From NCBI RefSeq assembly GCF_014805685.1, contig NC_060884.1, positions 16,310,356 through 16,374,355 of the forward strand: DNA of 64,000 bases, given 5' to 3'. Both the position numbers and the translations under genes were made by a program. Below the pieces are notes generated by a model that was given only the letters and a program-made list of their open reading frames with translations, made no database searches and had not been told where the DNA came from. Below, piece by piece: positions 47,806 to 60,871 of this stretch (the first letter of the stretch is position 1; each line of letters opens with the position of its first letter). This stretch comes from Silurus meridionalis. Taxonomy: Eukaryota; Chordata; Actinopteri; Siluriformes; Siluridae.

Positions 47806-50800
47806 TTTCAATATGTTTAATATTCAATATGTTTAATATGTTTTTCTTTTCTTTTAAATTTCTACATTTCCCATATAAGTTAAGTTATAGGTTAAAATTA
47901 ATAATTAAAAAATAATAATTTAACTCAGTACGGTAATTAGAAAACTTTGCATTGGCTGTCTCACTCTGTTTGCAACTGTGACGAATCAAATTAGAAAACA
48001 AATAAATGGCTTAAAATGAAGTAACAAGAAAAGACCTTTTGAATCCTTCTTCCTCTTATTATAGAATTTTTACTCTTTCACTTCTTTCAATCTCTCACCT
48101 GTTTGGTTTGTAATAGACTCTGATTTTCTGCCTCTTTATTCTCTTGATTGACCGTGGCACCAATCACTATGTAGCAGACTTCTTTCATGCCTGAAGTTGG
48201 GGCGAGATGACTTTCATGCATTTCATATTGATCCTGCCAAAATTTATCAGACCCCCTTCATACAACACTTACTGAGCATTAATATAACAGGTTTGTCCAT
48301 GTGACTTACAACAGCTCGGGAACATCATGTTCTAATGTTTTATTCTTCCCGGGCTCAATAATATAAAAAAAAAAAAAAACGTTTTTATTATTTCTTCTGA
48401 ATTCTGAATTCCTTACAAATGACCTTGTGCACATGGGTCTGAATGAGCATTGACAAAGGTTTGAATTTCTCAGTGAGCCCTCCCACTGTTTTCAGCCTGT
48501 GGACTTGATGGCATGCCTCTTCTTGGCAATGGGCTTTCATCTTGTCTCCTTAGTCATGTACCTGCCCTTTCTATTTCAGGAAAACGCTTTCAGCTTTTTT
48601 TCTTTATGCCCGTGTCTCATACCCTCCTGTGGCAGTAGCACTTTCCTTCTGACCTCCTGGAAATATGTGATCTATTGGCTCTATAAAACTGCTCTTCAAA
48701 TGACTTACAGATTCTAAAAACAAGCTTAGCTGCCATGCCATTGCTGATCATGCTCTAAATAATAATAATGAAAAAAAAGATTCTTTAAGAATTTTTTTTA
48801 AGTTTCATAAATAATTAAAGCTTCCTCGATTCCATAAAGGGGTTTTGTATGTTTCTAAATAGAATTTTTAAACATGCCCTCAGAAAGACAAGCAAAGAAC
48901 CCCAGTGTATGCTTAGGCAATAAATTGCAGTTTCTTAGCAACTCTGCATCAAAACCTTTTTGGCCCACATGCTTTGAAACGTCACAGATTGTGTCTTGCT
49001 GCCAGTTTGAAGTGACACGTTATTTTGTAAGTTGTGCCTTCAACATGGCCTGATTTGACCTTTTGTAATATTGCTCTATTGCTGCGAGTAACTAATGACT
49101 ATTTAAACAGTTAATGGTACAAATGTGAACATCTTGTACAATGGCAACATTTTGCTGTTTAGTCTTAGAAGATATGTATTAAATTATATGCAGTATGTAC
49201 TATAAATACCTTGATAATGTTTCGTTTCTTTCTTCAGTGACTTCTAGATTTTGGACATATCAGCGCTATATTTTACACTGAAAGAAAAATAATTACACTG
49301 TTCAGTCACAATTAGTTCATTATGTTTATTATTCTGTGATTGAATAATAAATAAATTAATGTTTTATTTGGCCTTGCTTTGCGAAATAATTAATCAGGTT
49401 TGGTGCACAATTCTACAAAAAAAATTTGCATGACAGATTTCAGCAGTATAATCAATTATACTTATGATGATATATTTATATTTCTTTTTTAAAATGCATT
49501 TATGAAATTAATTTTATTCTGTTGTTTCTACTTTGTTTACTGTACAAAACTGCTCAAATAATTCTAATTTTAATCTATTTTTTTAGATAATGGAATACAG
49601 CGCTCTTTTTTTTTTTACCTCATTCAGTGTATGGAAATAGAACACAGAGCAGCAATTGAAAAGCACTCCAAAACAGACTAGTACATTAGTTTCTGCAAAA
49701 TATTACAATTACTTTCCTGAAAAAAAAACAAGAAATAGACTTGATGCAACACAAAACATTGTGTGTTTCCTTTTTACTCTGAGTCTTTTGAAAGTTTATA
49801 TATGAAATAGCTGTAAATGGCTTTGAATTAATGTAGTAATGGCCTTGATACATAACGTGTTCAGTATAGAGACTAAAGTATAACCTGAGGAGGGAAGTAA
49901 CGGAGTACAAATACTTTGTTACTGTACTTAAGTAGATTTTTCTGGTATCAGTATTTTACTCCACTATTTATTTTTCAGACAACTTTTTACTTTTACTCAT
50001 TACATTTTTACACAAATATCTGTACTTTTTACTTACATTTTCAAAACCGGCTCGTTACTTTAGTTTTAATCCATTGATTTGGTGAAATATCAAATTTTTA
50101 TTTTCACTGCGTGCCGATTTCAGCCGAACAACTGATTTCCTGTTACTGCGCGTCTTTTTCAATCCGCTGCTGTATAAAGTCCTGACTCTCACTCACCACA
50201 GATGTAGACTAGTTTACGAAGATAAGAATCAGCAGGCAGAAGCAGTAAGATGTTTGGGGTTAATGTGGATGAGACAGAGGAGTCAATGATGAGAACATGA
50301 CTGAGAACAGACACATTCATAATCATCATCATCTTTTCTCTGCTTGTGTTCTATATGTGGATCTTCAGCCTGGATACATCATTTTTAATTCGTTTTGTAT
50401 TTATATATATATTTGGCTATATATAAAATTATTTTAAACGGCACTAAATTTTATTAACACTATCAATTCAGCGCGCATTTCTGTTTTTACCATTTTTATA
50501 AAAAAATATAAATACATAAATAAATAAATAAATATAAAAGAGGCTAAATTAAAACCTCCAGCAAAACATACACTTATTCACGACGTTCCTTCTTTACTTA
50601 GATATAAAATAAATAAACTCCACCGAAAAATAATTTTAATCAGTAAACTTTTGTTTTTTTTCTGCGCCAAGTCTCAAATCAAACACCAAATCCGCCATGT
50701 TTTACACAATTTACCGTCTGGGGGCGTTTTGTGGGTTTTTCCCTCATAATGGCAACACGAACTTAAATTACTGTCTTTATTGATCGTACAGATAAAACTA

Positions 50801-50929
50801 ATACATCATTCAAATCTGTAAAATGTCTATAATTTTATATATAAAAGCTTCTTGACTTGAAGAGGTGCAGTTTCTCCGGTATCACCTCATTAACTGTCCA
50901 TGTGGAAACATAGCAAAGGCTCTTAATGA

Positions 50930-51258
<329 letters not shown>

Positions 51259-51589
51259 ATCGTGAGGACCAGTTAACAGCTAAAACGGGTAGAAGTAATA
51301 ACTACTTTTTACTTAAGTACATGTCAGAGCCAAGACTTCTTTACTTTCACTTAAGTAAAAAGGTATAATCAATACTTCAACTTTTACCCGAGTATTTTAA
51401 AACATGAGTATCTGTACTTCTACTTAAGTAATGGATGTGTGTACTTCTGAGTATAACTACCTCTGAGTATATGTATAACAATCCTGATGAGCAGCAGTGT
51501 AAATTACTTAAATTAAATATCTACTTGTTAAACGTAATTTTTTGTGGTGGGTTTGTAAAAAATCTTTCTTGCTGGTGGTCCTCTGTGCC

Positions 51590-52200
51590 CCAACAAGGAT
51601 GCTGCCGTGCCTCTGTTCCCCCAACCAGAAGATGACATGCCTCTGTGCTCTGTCAAGGAAGCACCCTGCCTGTGCATTCTGACGAGGAAACTTTGGCCCA
51701 ACTGGAACGCTGCATGCCTCTGAGCCCTGACAAGAATGCTGCCATGCCTCTGTGCCCTGAGAAAGAATGCCACCATGCCTCTGCTATCTGACGTCTACTC
51801 TGTGGCCCGACAAGGATGCCACTGTGCCTCTGTGCCCTAATAAGCATGACCTCTTGCCTTTGCGCCCTGACAAGAATGACCACTTGCCTCTGTGCCCTGA
51901 CAAGGATGCCACCATGTCTCTGTGCTCATACAAGAATGCCACCATGCCTCAGTGCCCTGACGAGGATGCCACCATGCCTCTGTGCCCCTACAAGAATGCC
52001 ACTAAGCCTCTGTGCCTCGATGAGAATGCTGCCATGCTGCTGTGCCTTGATAAGTATGCTGCTATGCTCCCTGTGCCCTGAGGAGGATGCCGCCATGCCT
52101 TTGTGCCCTAATGAGGACACCGCTGTGCCTCTCTTCACCGACAAGGAATTCACTCAACCTCTGTGCCCAGTTCAAGAATTCACTCAGCTTCTCTGCCACA
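51590..52200. repeat. 30-bp GC-richer minisatellite
   Basis: About 20 degenerate copies of a 30-bp unit with consensus TGCCCTGACAAGGATGCCAC plus CATGCCTCTG. Because the unit is ten codons, long frames stay open on both strands (for example 51767-52081 and 51816-52232 on +, 51926-52153 on -). In one + frame the unit reads PLCPDKDATM. It is followed by AATAAATTTCACTTC. Not assigned to a gene. Confidence 0.9.
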
Positions 52201-52891
52201 ATAAGTTATATTATGTGTTTGTTTCAGTTTAAATTTGTTAATAAATTTCACTTCATTTGCTTCATTACGTGACACCAATGTTAGCTCTCATCACAGCCAA
52301 GCCAATGTGGCATCTATACTCATGGTAATAAAAATTAGCTATTGCAAAAACTGCAAAATATTAGGTTTAATGTTTCAACAAAATATCATTAATCACAAAA
52401 TCATCAGGAATGACCAAATGACCAGTAATCAACCAAACTCCTCATACTTTTTTTTTTTGTTCTGTTACAGTGAAATGTTCACAAATTCACTTAGTCATGC
52501 TTCAGAAGATAAAATCATGAAAATGATTAATGATGTATAAATCAACCAACACATGACTGGGGTTATAAAATGTTCCAAATACATATTGTTTGTTTTTTTA
52601 CCTGATTATTTATTATTTGGTTATCTGCCACACTTGCTGCACCCCATTAATAGTGTGATCGCAAGCTCATAAATGGGGCTAAATAAGGGAGAAATTACAC
52701 AATTTGGTTCAATCTTGCTCATTTCCTAAACACTGATTTTGGCATAGCCCACCGATAATGTAATATATTGCAATATCAGTTTTTATAAGCTGATTTGTTA
52801 TAGCCAATGATTTTTTTAATGTATGCTTCAAATTTTGATAATAATATGCTATATTATAATGTCCTTCTAACTGGCTTTCTATGTCTTGTAG

Positions 52892-53041
52892 AACAGCTGA
52901 GCACCGAAAAAGTGTCTAGGGGTCCTAAAACACAGGACTGTTCTCATATTGCTTTTGGTTCGAAAGTCACAGGACGCCCTGCACTCACTGCAAGAAAGGG
53001 CAGTTCGTTACCAAATGTGACTGAACACAAAGCTTATTCAG
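52892..53041 (+). CDS. cfap20dc: cfap20dc exon 8
   Basis: 150 bp, phase 1 on both sides. It encodes EQLSTEKVSRGPKTQDCSHI then AFGSKVTGRPALTARKG and on to HKAYS. The HIAFGSKV block is shared with the human protein. The acceptor is cttgtag and the donor gtaaat at 53042. Confidence 0.9.
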
Positions 53042-53489
53042 GTAAATGTATTCAAGAAACATCTGCAAAACAACTCCTCAGAAATGTTCCTCATAACCAT
53101 GTGGGTTTTTGTGCAGAGATTAGCTTCATCTTATTATAGCTGATATTTACAGCTAACAACATGTATTGTATTCCCAGTAATGCACTAATGTTAACGTGCT
53201 GTGCCAAAAGGTCTGATTATTTGAATAAAGGAAGAAAAAATAGATTTGCAGAGTTGTTGACAAGATTAAACTTAATATGTGTACTGAATAATAAATGTGC
53301 GCCCACATACATGCATTTACTCGTACATAATAACTTTAACAGAAGTCATGGCTGACTCTGTGCACATCTGCAGATATTCATGCAAAATAGGTTGTCACTG
53401 ACATTGTAATTTTGCTCTGATAAATATATGGACCATTAGATTGGAACATACAGATTAATCTAGTATAATTACTGTATTCATGATCATAG

Positions 53490-53603
53490 GAAGATATGGA
53501 AGAAGAAAGGCACAACCACCAGTTGAGCAGGCATCGGCTGAAAAAACAGGGTCTGGGAGGCCAAAGTGGATTCCTAATGCTGGGAAAGAGAAAAAGCCTG
53601 CAC
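53490..53603 (+). CDS. cfap20dc: cfap20dc exon 9
   Basis: 114 bp, phase 1 on both sides, basic and proline-rich (GRYGRRKAQPPVEQASAEKT, ending KEKKPA). The acceptor is atcatag and the donor gtgaga. Reading frame and splice phases fit, but I cannot recall a matching human block, so the exon call rests on phase, frame and splice sites. Confidence 0.75.
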
Positions 53604-53686
53604 GTGAGAATCTCATATTTCCTTTATTAGATAAGTGAAAGATAATCATACTTTCAAATAGCATTGTTTAACTACGTTTGCTATTG

Positions 53687-53866
53687 GAATGCTATGTGGA
53701 GCCAGTGTTTTTTAGCAGTCAGTTTATATTCATGATGATATTCTGTCTGTCTGATATTCTCAGTCAACGTATTAGATGTGTGTTTTAGATTATTATTTGC
53801 ATGTAAAAAGTGATAGAATTAATAGCATATTATAGCATAGTTATATAGCATATAAAACATATAACC

Positions 53867-53947
<81 letters not shown>

Positions 53948-54089
53948 TTATATGTTTTATATGCTATATAATTATGCATATAATAATCTAAAACCCACAT
54001 CTAATACGTCGATTGAGAATATCAGACAGACAGAATATCATCACGAATATAAACTGACTGCTAAAGAACACTGGCTCCACATAGCATTC
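53687..54089. repeat. Large inverted repeat around a (TA)n core, intron 9
   Basis: The left arm (53687-53871), GAATGCTATGTGGAGCCAGT to CATATAACCCC, is repeated inverted in the right arm (53945-54089) with few differences. The left arm has about 35 extra bases. The core 53872-53944 is about 36 TA units. The arms could fold into a long hairpin in DNA or pre-mRNA. Confidence 0.92.
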
Positions 54090-54963
54090 ATTACATTTAC
54101 ACAATTCATTACATTTCAGGTGAGTGACTGTAATGATGTCAGTGCTATTTTATTTATTAGTGCTGCCTTTTCATGAAACCATTATATCATTTTACCAGTG
54201 ATGTATCAAAAACTAAAAAGATTTACACAAATCTGTTTAAAATGAAGGTTTTATGGTCTTTTTATTGTGTGTTCTTTACCAGTCCAATGTATGTTGTGTG
54301 TCTGTAATAAAATAGAAGTTATTTTCAGCATTGATGGACAACCTCCAGGTCTTGCTCAAAAAATAGAAAAAAAAGAAGAAAGTTCATTAGTGATAAAAGG
54401 ACATTAGATATAATGTGTGGGTTAGAAAGAACTCTCAAGGGTTCAGGTCAGCATGAACTGTTGGCAATTAGAAAAAGGTGATTACAGAGTAAGTTTAAAA
54501 AAAAAAAACAAAAAAAAAAAAACGTGAGGTGAATTTAAACCTGCAAGCCCTTTTGAGGAGTTGGAGTCACTGGAACACTTGAGAAGCACTTTGCGAGTGT
54601 TTGTGGTTTAATTAGATGACTACTGAAAAGGTAAAGCTGAGTAGTGCCTGATAGATCATTCTAAGCATTCTCATTATGAAATGAGCCTTCATACTGTGTA
54701 AAGCATTATGTCTACACAATTTGGTCTCATGAAAGATAATATCATAATGGTGTATGGTGTATGACCTTCATTCAGATGGCACTGCGTAAGTGTCTGTCAA
54801 TTACTGAGCCAGGCTTACAGTGAACCATGTTACAGTCTTGTTTATTCAGAGAATGAAATACTGCTATTCTAATGTTAGAATGCAGTGTGCAGTGGACACA
54901 GTTGAACACTGTACAAATATAACAGACTTATTATAACACATATTTGCTTATTTGGAGGAAACC

Positions 54964-55500
54964 TCAGTTAATCACCTTGAGGGGATTATATGGATTCCAT
55001 GCCAAATCATGACATTTGCTAAAGCAACTAAAGCTTTCATTATGATTTTTTAAGTATAAAGAAGTGTCAATAATACTAATGTTGCCCTCTGTTTGGAACT
55101 CTCTTGGAGGTTGTGCCATGAACATACGCAGAATCATGGCATTTAAATTTTTATTAGAAGAAAGGTGCATGTACTTCCCAAGACCTGTTTGAAAATAAAG
55201 TTCATGGGTGCCACAGCCTTCAGTCAAGGTGAAATTAACTTCACAGTTCATCCACACTCCCACAGTTGCACTTAAGTGCTGTGCATTTGCTTGAAATAGA
55301 TCACATATGCACAAGCTGTATTCATCACCTTGGTCTCGGTGGTGTCTTTGGCTTGCCTCTCTCTGGGTGTCTTTTCTCTTTAATGCAAGGGCACACAGAC
55401 CCCACAGGCTCCGATATAGCTGGATTTGAATTATGATCTTGCAGAAGCAGTGCTCCCCATCTACTAATGATGCTGTTTGTGTGCCAGCGGGAAAAACCAC
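54964..55500 (-). other. 178-codon antisense open frame in intron 9, unassigned
   Basis: The longest stop-free minus-strand frame in this part of the gene, starting MVFPAGTQTASLVDGEHCFC and containing GVWMNCEVNFTLTEGCGTHE. No family is recognised; there is no signal peptide and no convincing domain. It may be chance, perhaps helped by conserved non-coding sequence. Coding status is doubtful. Confidence 0.2.
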
Positions 55501-55639
55501 AAAGCTCCCCTACCCCATCACACACATTCGCACACTAGTAGCTAATGATGTTTTTTTTTTTTTCTTACCCTCTTTTCCATGCCTTCTCTAAGGACCGAAA
55601 AGTAAAACTAATAATAAATTTGCATTGTTTCGATGCTTC

Positions 55640-55960
55640 ACTTGCATTTAGGCATATTTTAAGAGTTCATTAAAGCATAATGTTGCAATTACCAAATGTT
55701 GCGTGAAAACAGGGCTGGATATGTCCTATAAATTCACCCGCAGCTTCTGGCAAGCATCACAGCATTCATCGCAGTCTGCTTTATCGTGATTATCCACTTA
55801 TTTGCATATGCTCATTAAAATGAACTCGGGAAAGGAATATGAGCTTTGGTATGAAAAATGAATGCTGAAACATTATGTGTAGTAATTAGATCTCTATTAT
55901 TGATCTGCTTTGTGCCATTAAGTCAATGTGAGTTTCCTGAAGGAGAAACAAGCGGTTAAT
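55640..55960. promoter_or_regulatory. Possible intronic enhancer-like block
   Basis: A less repetitive, mixed-composition block in intron 9 with an octamer motif ATTTGCAT (55800-55807) followed closely by ATGCTCATTAAAATGAA, a homeodomain/POU-type AT-rich site. The regulatory role is inference only; no alignment was available. Confidence 0.25.
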
Positions 55961-56303
55961 GTTCTCTGACTGAACACTGTAGCGTGTTTTCTATTTAATC
56001 AAATTTGTGATAGAAATGACAGAATTTTTTACTTCAGGAATAAACTTAAATGTTTTTTTGACAGATTAAATATGTACTTCTTCACAGGGTTTCTGTTCAT
56101 CTAATGCATTTAGGTGTATATGTGTGTTTTAAGAGTGCTATTTATTATTTACAACCATTACATCTATTCTGATAATCTAGCTATAAGTGCTGAGGTTTAC
56201 TGTTCAGTGGTTTCTTAGACCTGGTCTAATGCAAAAATACAGCTAAGTGTAACAATAACAATATATATTACAATATATAACTCATCATGCTCTTGTTCTA
56301 CAG

Positions 56304-56638
56304 ATCAGTCGTGTAGTTCATCTTCTCCTGAGCCAATTTCGAAACCTTTAGAATGCCAGTCTTCATCTGAGCCACTTTCTGATTTGCATATTCTTGAGAA
56401 TGGAAATAATTCTACCAGATGGACATCAACTCCACTCAGTCTGGATGAAGCTGAAAAAGAGGATGGAGAGGAGATTTTTACTTTTTCTTCATGTCCTCAC
56501 TCAGCCAAAAGGAGTCAGATTTTCAGTGAGGCCTCTCAGGGTTTATCTTCTTACCTTAACTATGATGACCAGGGGTGGGAAGGAGATCGGAAAGAGGCAT
56601 GTTTGGAGGATGACTTTATTGGAAGTGAGGGTGAAGAG
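56304..56638 (+). CDS. cfap20dc: cfap20dc exon 10
   Basis: 335 bp, phase 1 in, phase 0 out. It is a Ser/Glu-rich acidic segment (HQSCSSSSPEPISKPLECQS; later RWTSTPLSLDEAEKEDGEE; ending DFIGSEGEE). The acceptor is ttctacag. The donor at 56639 (GAG|gtacac) is the first dinucleotide of a CA microsatellite. Probably disordered in the protein. Confidence 0.85.

Positions 56639-56640
<2 letters not shown>

Positions 56641-56697
<57 letters not shown>
56641..56697. repeat. (CA)n microsatellite at the exon 10 donor
   Basis: About 28 CA units starting at the third base of intron 10. Confidence 0.97.
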
Positions 56698-56701
<4 letters not shown>

Positions 56702-59700
56702 TACTTTCTAAATCAATGACAAATTACAGGAAACATCAAAATTATTCACATTTAATATTATGTATATATTAAATTTAGGTCATGAGAGCACAGTCAGCAA
56801 ACACCCAGTTTGATTATTTGCGATAGTGTTTATAACCAGTAATCTCTTTAAATGTGTAATTTATTGAAGCATGTCCCCCCTGTATAGATTAGCTTTAATG
56901 ACATAAAAGAACACTCAGTCCTTGAACATACTGGGAAGCCCAGTTCAGGGCTTTGACAGCAATTATCACATTTATGCCTTCATCTTGGGCCCAATTATCT
57001 AATTTCAGAACTCTCAATGTGTTGTTAAAATAATTTGTATGTTTACTCTACTGGGATATCACAGAAATAGGCCACTATTGCCCAGTACAAACAGAATTAT
57101 TAAATAGTGATAATGAATTAGTAAAGCTGAATAAAGTCATGGTTCTTATCAGGTGGGAATCCCCAATGTGTATATCAAATTTTTACACATAAAAACTGCA
57201 AGAATGAAATAGTAATTTTGACTCAAAAGGGTGGGGTGTGCAACCCCTTAATGTTTTGAAAAATTAATTGCCTAAATCTTGTTTTGAAAAAATAAAATTA
57301 TAATAATCAAAAAGTGATTTTATTTCCAACAGTTTAAACTCTTGTTAATTTAATGCATTTCATTATTATATTATTATTATTATATAATTTTATATATTTT
57401 TACTTTTGAATGTTTATCAATTCAAAAGATTACCTGAAATTATTTTTGTTGTCACATAGAGTATAGCAGCTACTGTAGAAACAGTCAGTCCTTTCCATCA
57501 GCATCATTTCACCAGCATCTCTGGTCATCTCTTTTTCATGGAGATAGCATGCAGTCCTGTAGCAATTTCTGTTTTAGAAAACATAAAATGGTGGGCAATG
57601 GTGACTTATTTCTAATAAATTTAAAACTCAACCATTATATATGAATGAATCGTAATTAGAGCATTTACCCTAGAATTGCCTAGAATTGTCTCAGATCAAT
57701 CATATTATTGTAAACCTTGCAAATAAATTTAAATTAAATGTAATAAAATTAAATGTGCATCTGTCTGTAGCTGATAGAATCCTTCATATTTCAGTGGCAG
57801 ACACTTGAAAAGATCATTTCTTCTCAGTATATTGTCAATTCAGATATAGACTTTATTTTCGTCACTTCTTTCACAAGGACACAAGTCTCAGCTCCCTGAG
57901 GGTTCGTGATTCATTTATGTCAATGCAAAAATGGTTCGCTTCATTTCTTTTAACACTGTATTTAGCTGTGTTGCTGGCACTACGGTTTCAAATTTTGTTC
58001 AGAATATGTCACCTTATCTCAAGTCTTATTTCCTTTGCCATAGGGAAATTACTCTGATCGCTAGTATACAAATATAGCATTCATACTTACCTAGTACTGT
58101 TAAATTTACAACACTCACAGTTTGATTGGGTCTTTTTTTTTCATTTCTCTTACTGCAAAAGTGTTTTTCAAAACCTGTTTCCTTCCAATTTAGTATTTTG
58201 CAAGTTTCCTCCTTGGCACTCACATACTGTAGGGTGAAATAAAGCACATGGATAGCACAGGAAATCCAGTGATTGCATCCTTTTAAACTGTGGCTTATGG
58301 TGTTTCAGGGCAGCTAAACACACTGGAAAGCGACTTTCTGCCCTGTTTCACATACAAATGCCCCAAAATCGTGTTACTGTCAGTCTGATTGATAGGGGAG
58401 AGCTTGACATCACCCCTCTTACCCAGAGATCTGGGCAAATTCTTATATTGCCATAGTTGTTAGATTTCTTTGCAGTCTATTCAGTGGAAAATGTATGTTT
58501 TTCTTGTGAATCACTACAGTAAATAAAGGAATAAAATGACCTCTAAGGGATCTTTTAGAACTTCAAGGATGTTATTTTCTAATGCTAAATTTGTCTATCA
58601 AATGCTCTTTGCTAGTGTTTGACTGACAACATTTTAGTATAAAAGCTAAAATTATGTGCTTACTATCACTGTCCACATGGAAAAGAAGATTGTTCACATT
58701 TGACGTGAATGCTCAAGTCTTAATAAAGAACCGATTTTATCTTCTCATACATCACATGATGATGTAAAACACACAGCCTATGTTCTCATTATTCTTAGTT
58801 TAATTAGAATTATTGAATTGTTTCATTAATTAACAAAAAAATGGTCAATAATATTGTACAGGCAAGTATTTCAAATAAGGTTTATATAACTGCTATTTCT
58901 TTACACTTGCAAAAATTGATTAAAACCTTTAGGTCAATGCTGCCCAGTTAGAAATTAAGAAAGATTTCAGTAATTTTATCATTTGTAGCATCTCCATATA
59001 TCTAGAAAATATTCTGTTTTTATCACATCACTTTTTCAAAGGCTCAGCAACTGACATTGTGACACTTAAATGAGGACACAATATAACAGCTTGTGTGCAA
59101 TGTTATTCATTGCCTGGCCATGGAAACAGATTGCTTTCAAACATGTTGCAGTTTGCACCAGGGTTCACTTGAAGCAAGCCCCTGAACACCACTTTCAAGT
59201 AAACCAGTGATATGTTTTTCTGGATTTCACATGGATTTGAAAGCTGCTTTCACACATTCAGTAAAAACAGCCTTGGGTGTGGAAAAAGAACACAACAACA
59301 GAAAAACACAAGTGATGCACTGAGCAGTGTACCAGATTAAGTGTATTTAAATGCACCCGGGCTTATAATAAATACTAATATATTGCACCAAGCCAATTTC
59401 AAGTAAGAATAGTATTGTAAAGAACCTTGATAAAATAGACACCTTATACATTCTTCTTACTTTTTGAATAGTAGAAGGTTTTTTTTAGAGAAACTGCAGC
59501 CTCTCTAACTGTAAAAAGTCCAACAATTCAACTTCTGCATTTATATTATTAATTTTATTTATATTATGTCGATTTAATAGAGCCATAGAGATTTATTTTA
59601 TTATTATTTATAACCTGTCCACCAAAAAATGTACAAGATTTATTATTATAGACATTACACATTATTATATTCTACTTTGTTTTTAGCTTTCAATTAAATC

Positions 59701-60514
59701 CATTCAGTTGACCAGACAACCAAGATAATAACTATAAGATTGCAATAATAATTGTGATGATAATAATAATTGTGCTAATAATAATATTTGTGTTAATAGT
59801 GGGTTGTGATCTGCACCACTGTAACCAATAAATAAATAAATAAATAAACAAACAGGCTATTTAGCTGCTCTGCACAGTTGCTTGAAGTCCTGGGCTCATT
59901 TATGTGTTATATAAAACAATATAAGCAGCAGACATGCCTTTATATAACTAAATGGATATTGTATGTAATTCATGAGCAAGGCAGTTGTACACATGAAAGT
60001 GTCTGTGATGGCTGTTATATGTCCACGGCAGCCATGTTTTAAGGCCTTGTTGAAATCTGGGGGTTGGAGTTCGACACCAATTTCAGCATTGATGTGACAG
60101 CTAAAACATTTTAAGTATGAGTGCCATCATTAGCCTAAAGCAGTAGTCGCTGTCCAAGGGCCTTAGTTCAGATCAAAGCTCCACAACTTAAAAGCATTCA
60201 TCTCTTTTTGAGCAGAGGCCAGCAGACAGCTTGCAGTGTTCTGATTAATTGCAGGTAGCAATAATGTGATCGTGAAGACACCAATCATTTTGTGCATATG
60301 TGATCTCTTTTTATGGCCATCCTAATTTGCACTTAAAGTGCACCATTTGTTGCTTATTTTGTTTTTATTTTAAACATTCTGAAAATGCATTCTGTTCTGC
60401 AACTGAAAGCTGGTTTTTAATTCTGGTGATTTCGTTCAAAGGCTTTTTGTCAGCTATACAGCAATTTGTATTTTGTGTTCATTCAACACAATGCTTTCTC
60501 TCACTTTTGCTTAG
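56698..60514. other. cfap20dc intron 10, nothing further recognised
   Basis: AT-rich intron sequence; short (ATA/TTA)-rich and (AAAT)n runs (for example 59828-59848). No additional exon or named repeat was supported. Confidence 0.6.
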
Positions 60515-60871
60515 GATCAGACCTTATTTGGATTCCTCTCTCAGAGATTTTCAGCACACACCAGTCCTGCTCCTCCTACCCTGGCTTCTGTTTCCATTCC
60601 CAGATCTACCTCTTCACCCAGCCGTTGTTCTGAAACATCTAAGGCCTCTACTGTTACACCTACATCCACACAGTCTTCCTCAGAGGGGTCACGAAGGACT
60701 GAGATGGTGTGTGTGGCACCTACCCGCTGTCTCTCACCTTGCCCTGGCAAACTGCGGAACAGACAGGAACACTCTGGACCTGAGCGGAACAGGCCTGATG
60801 GAAATATGAGGACATCCATTAATAGGACATCTGTTCGAGAAATCCCCCCCGAGGAAGTGAAGCTCCACAAG
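60515..60871 (+). CDS. cfap20dc: cfap20dc exon 11
   Basis: 357 bp, phase 0 on both sides. It starts DQTLFGFLSQRFSAHTSPAP, passes through a Ser/Thr-rich stretch and RCLSPCPGKLRNRQEHSG, and ends EIPPEEVKLHK. The acceptor is ttgcttag and the donor gtgagc at 60872. Confidence 0.88.

Noticed and set aside
60300..60809. 169-codon + frame overlapping exon 11
   Set aside because: It uses a different frame from exon 11 and lacks splice support or family similarity. The exon 11 frame joins exons 10 and 12 in phase.
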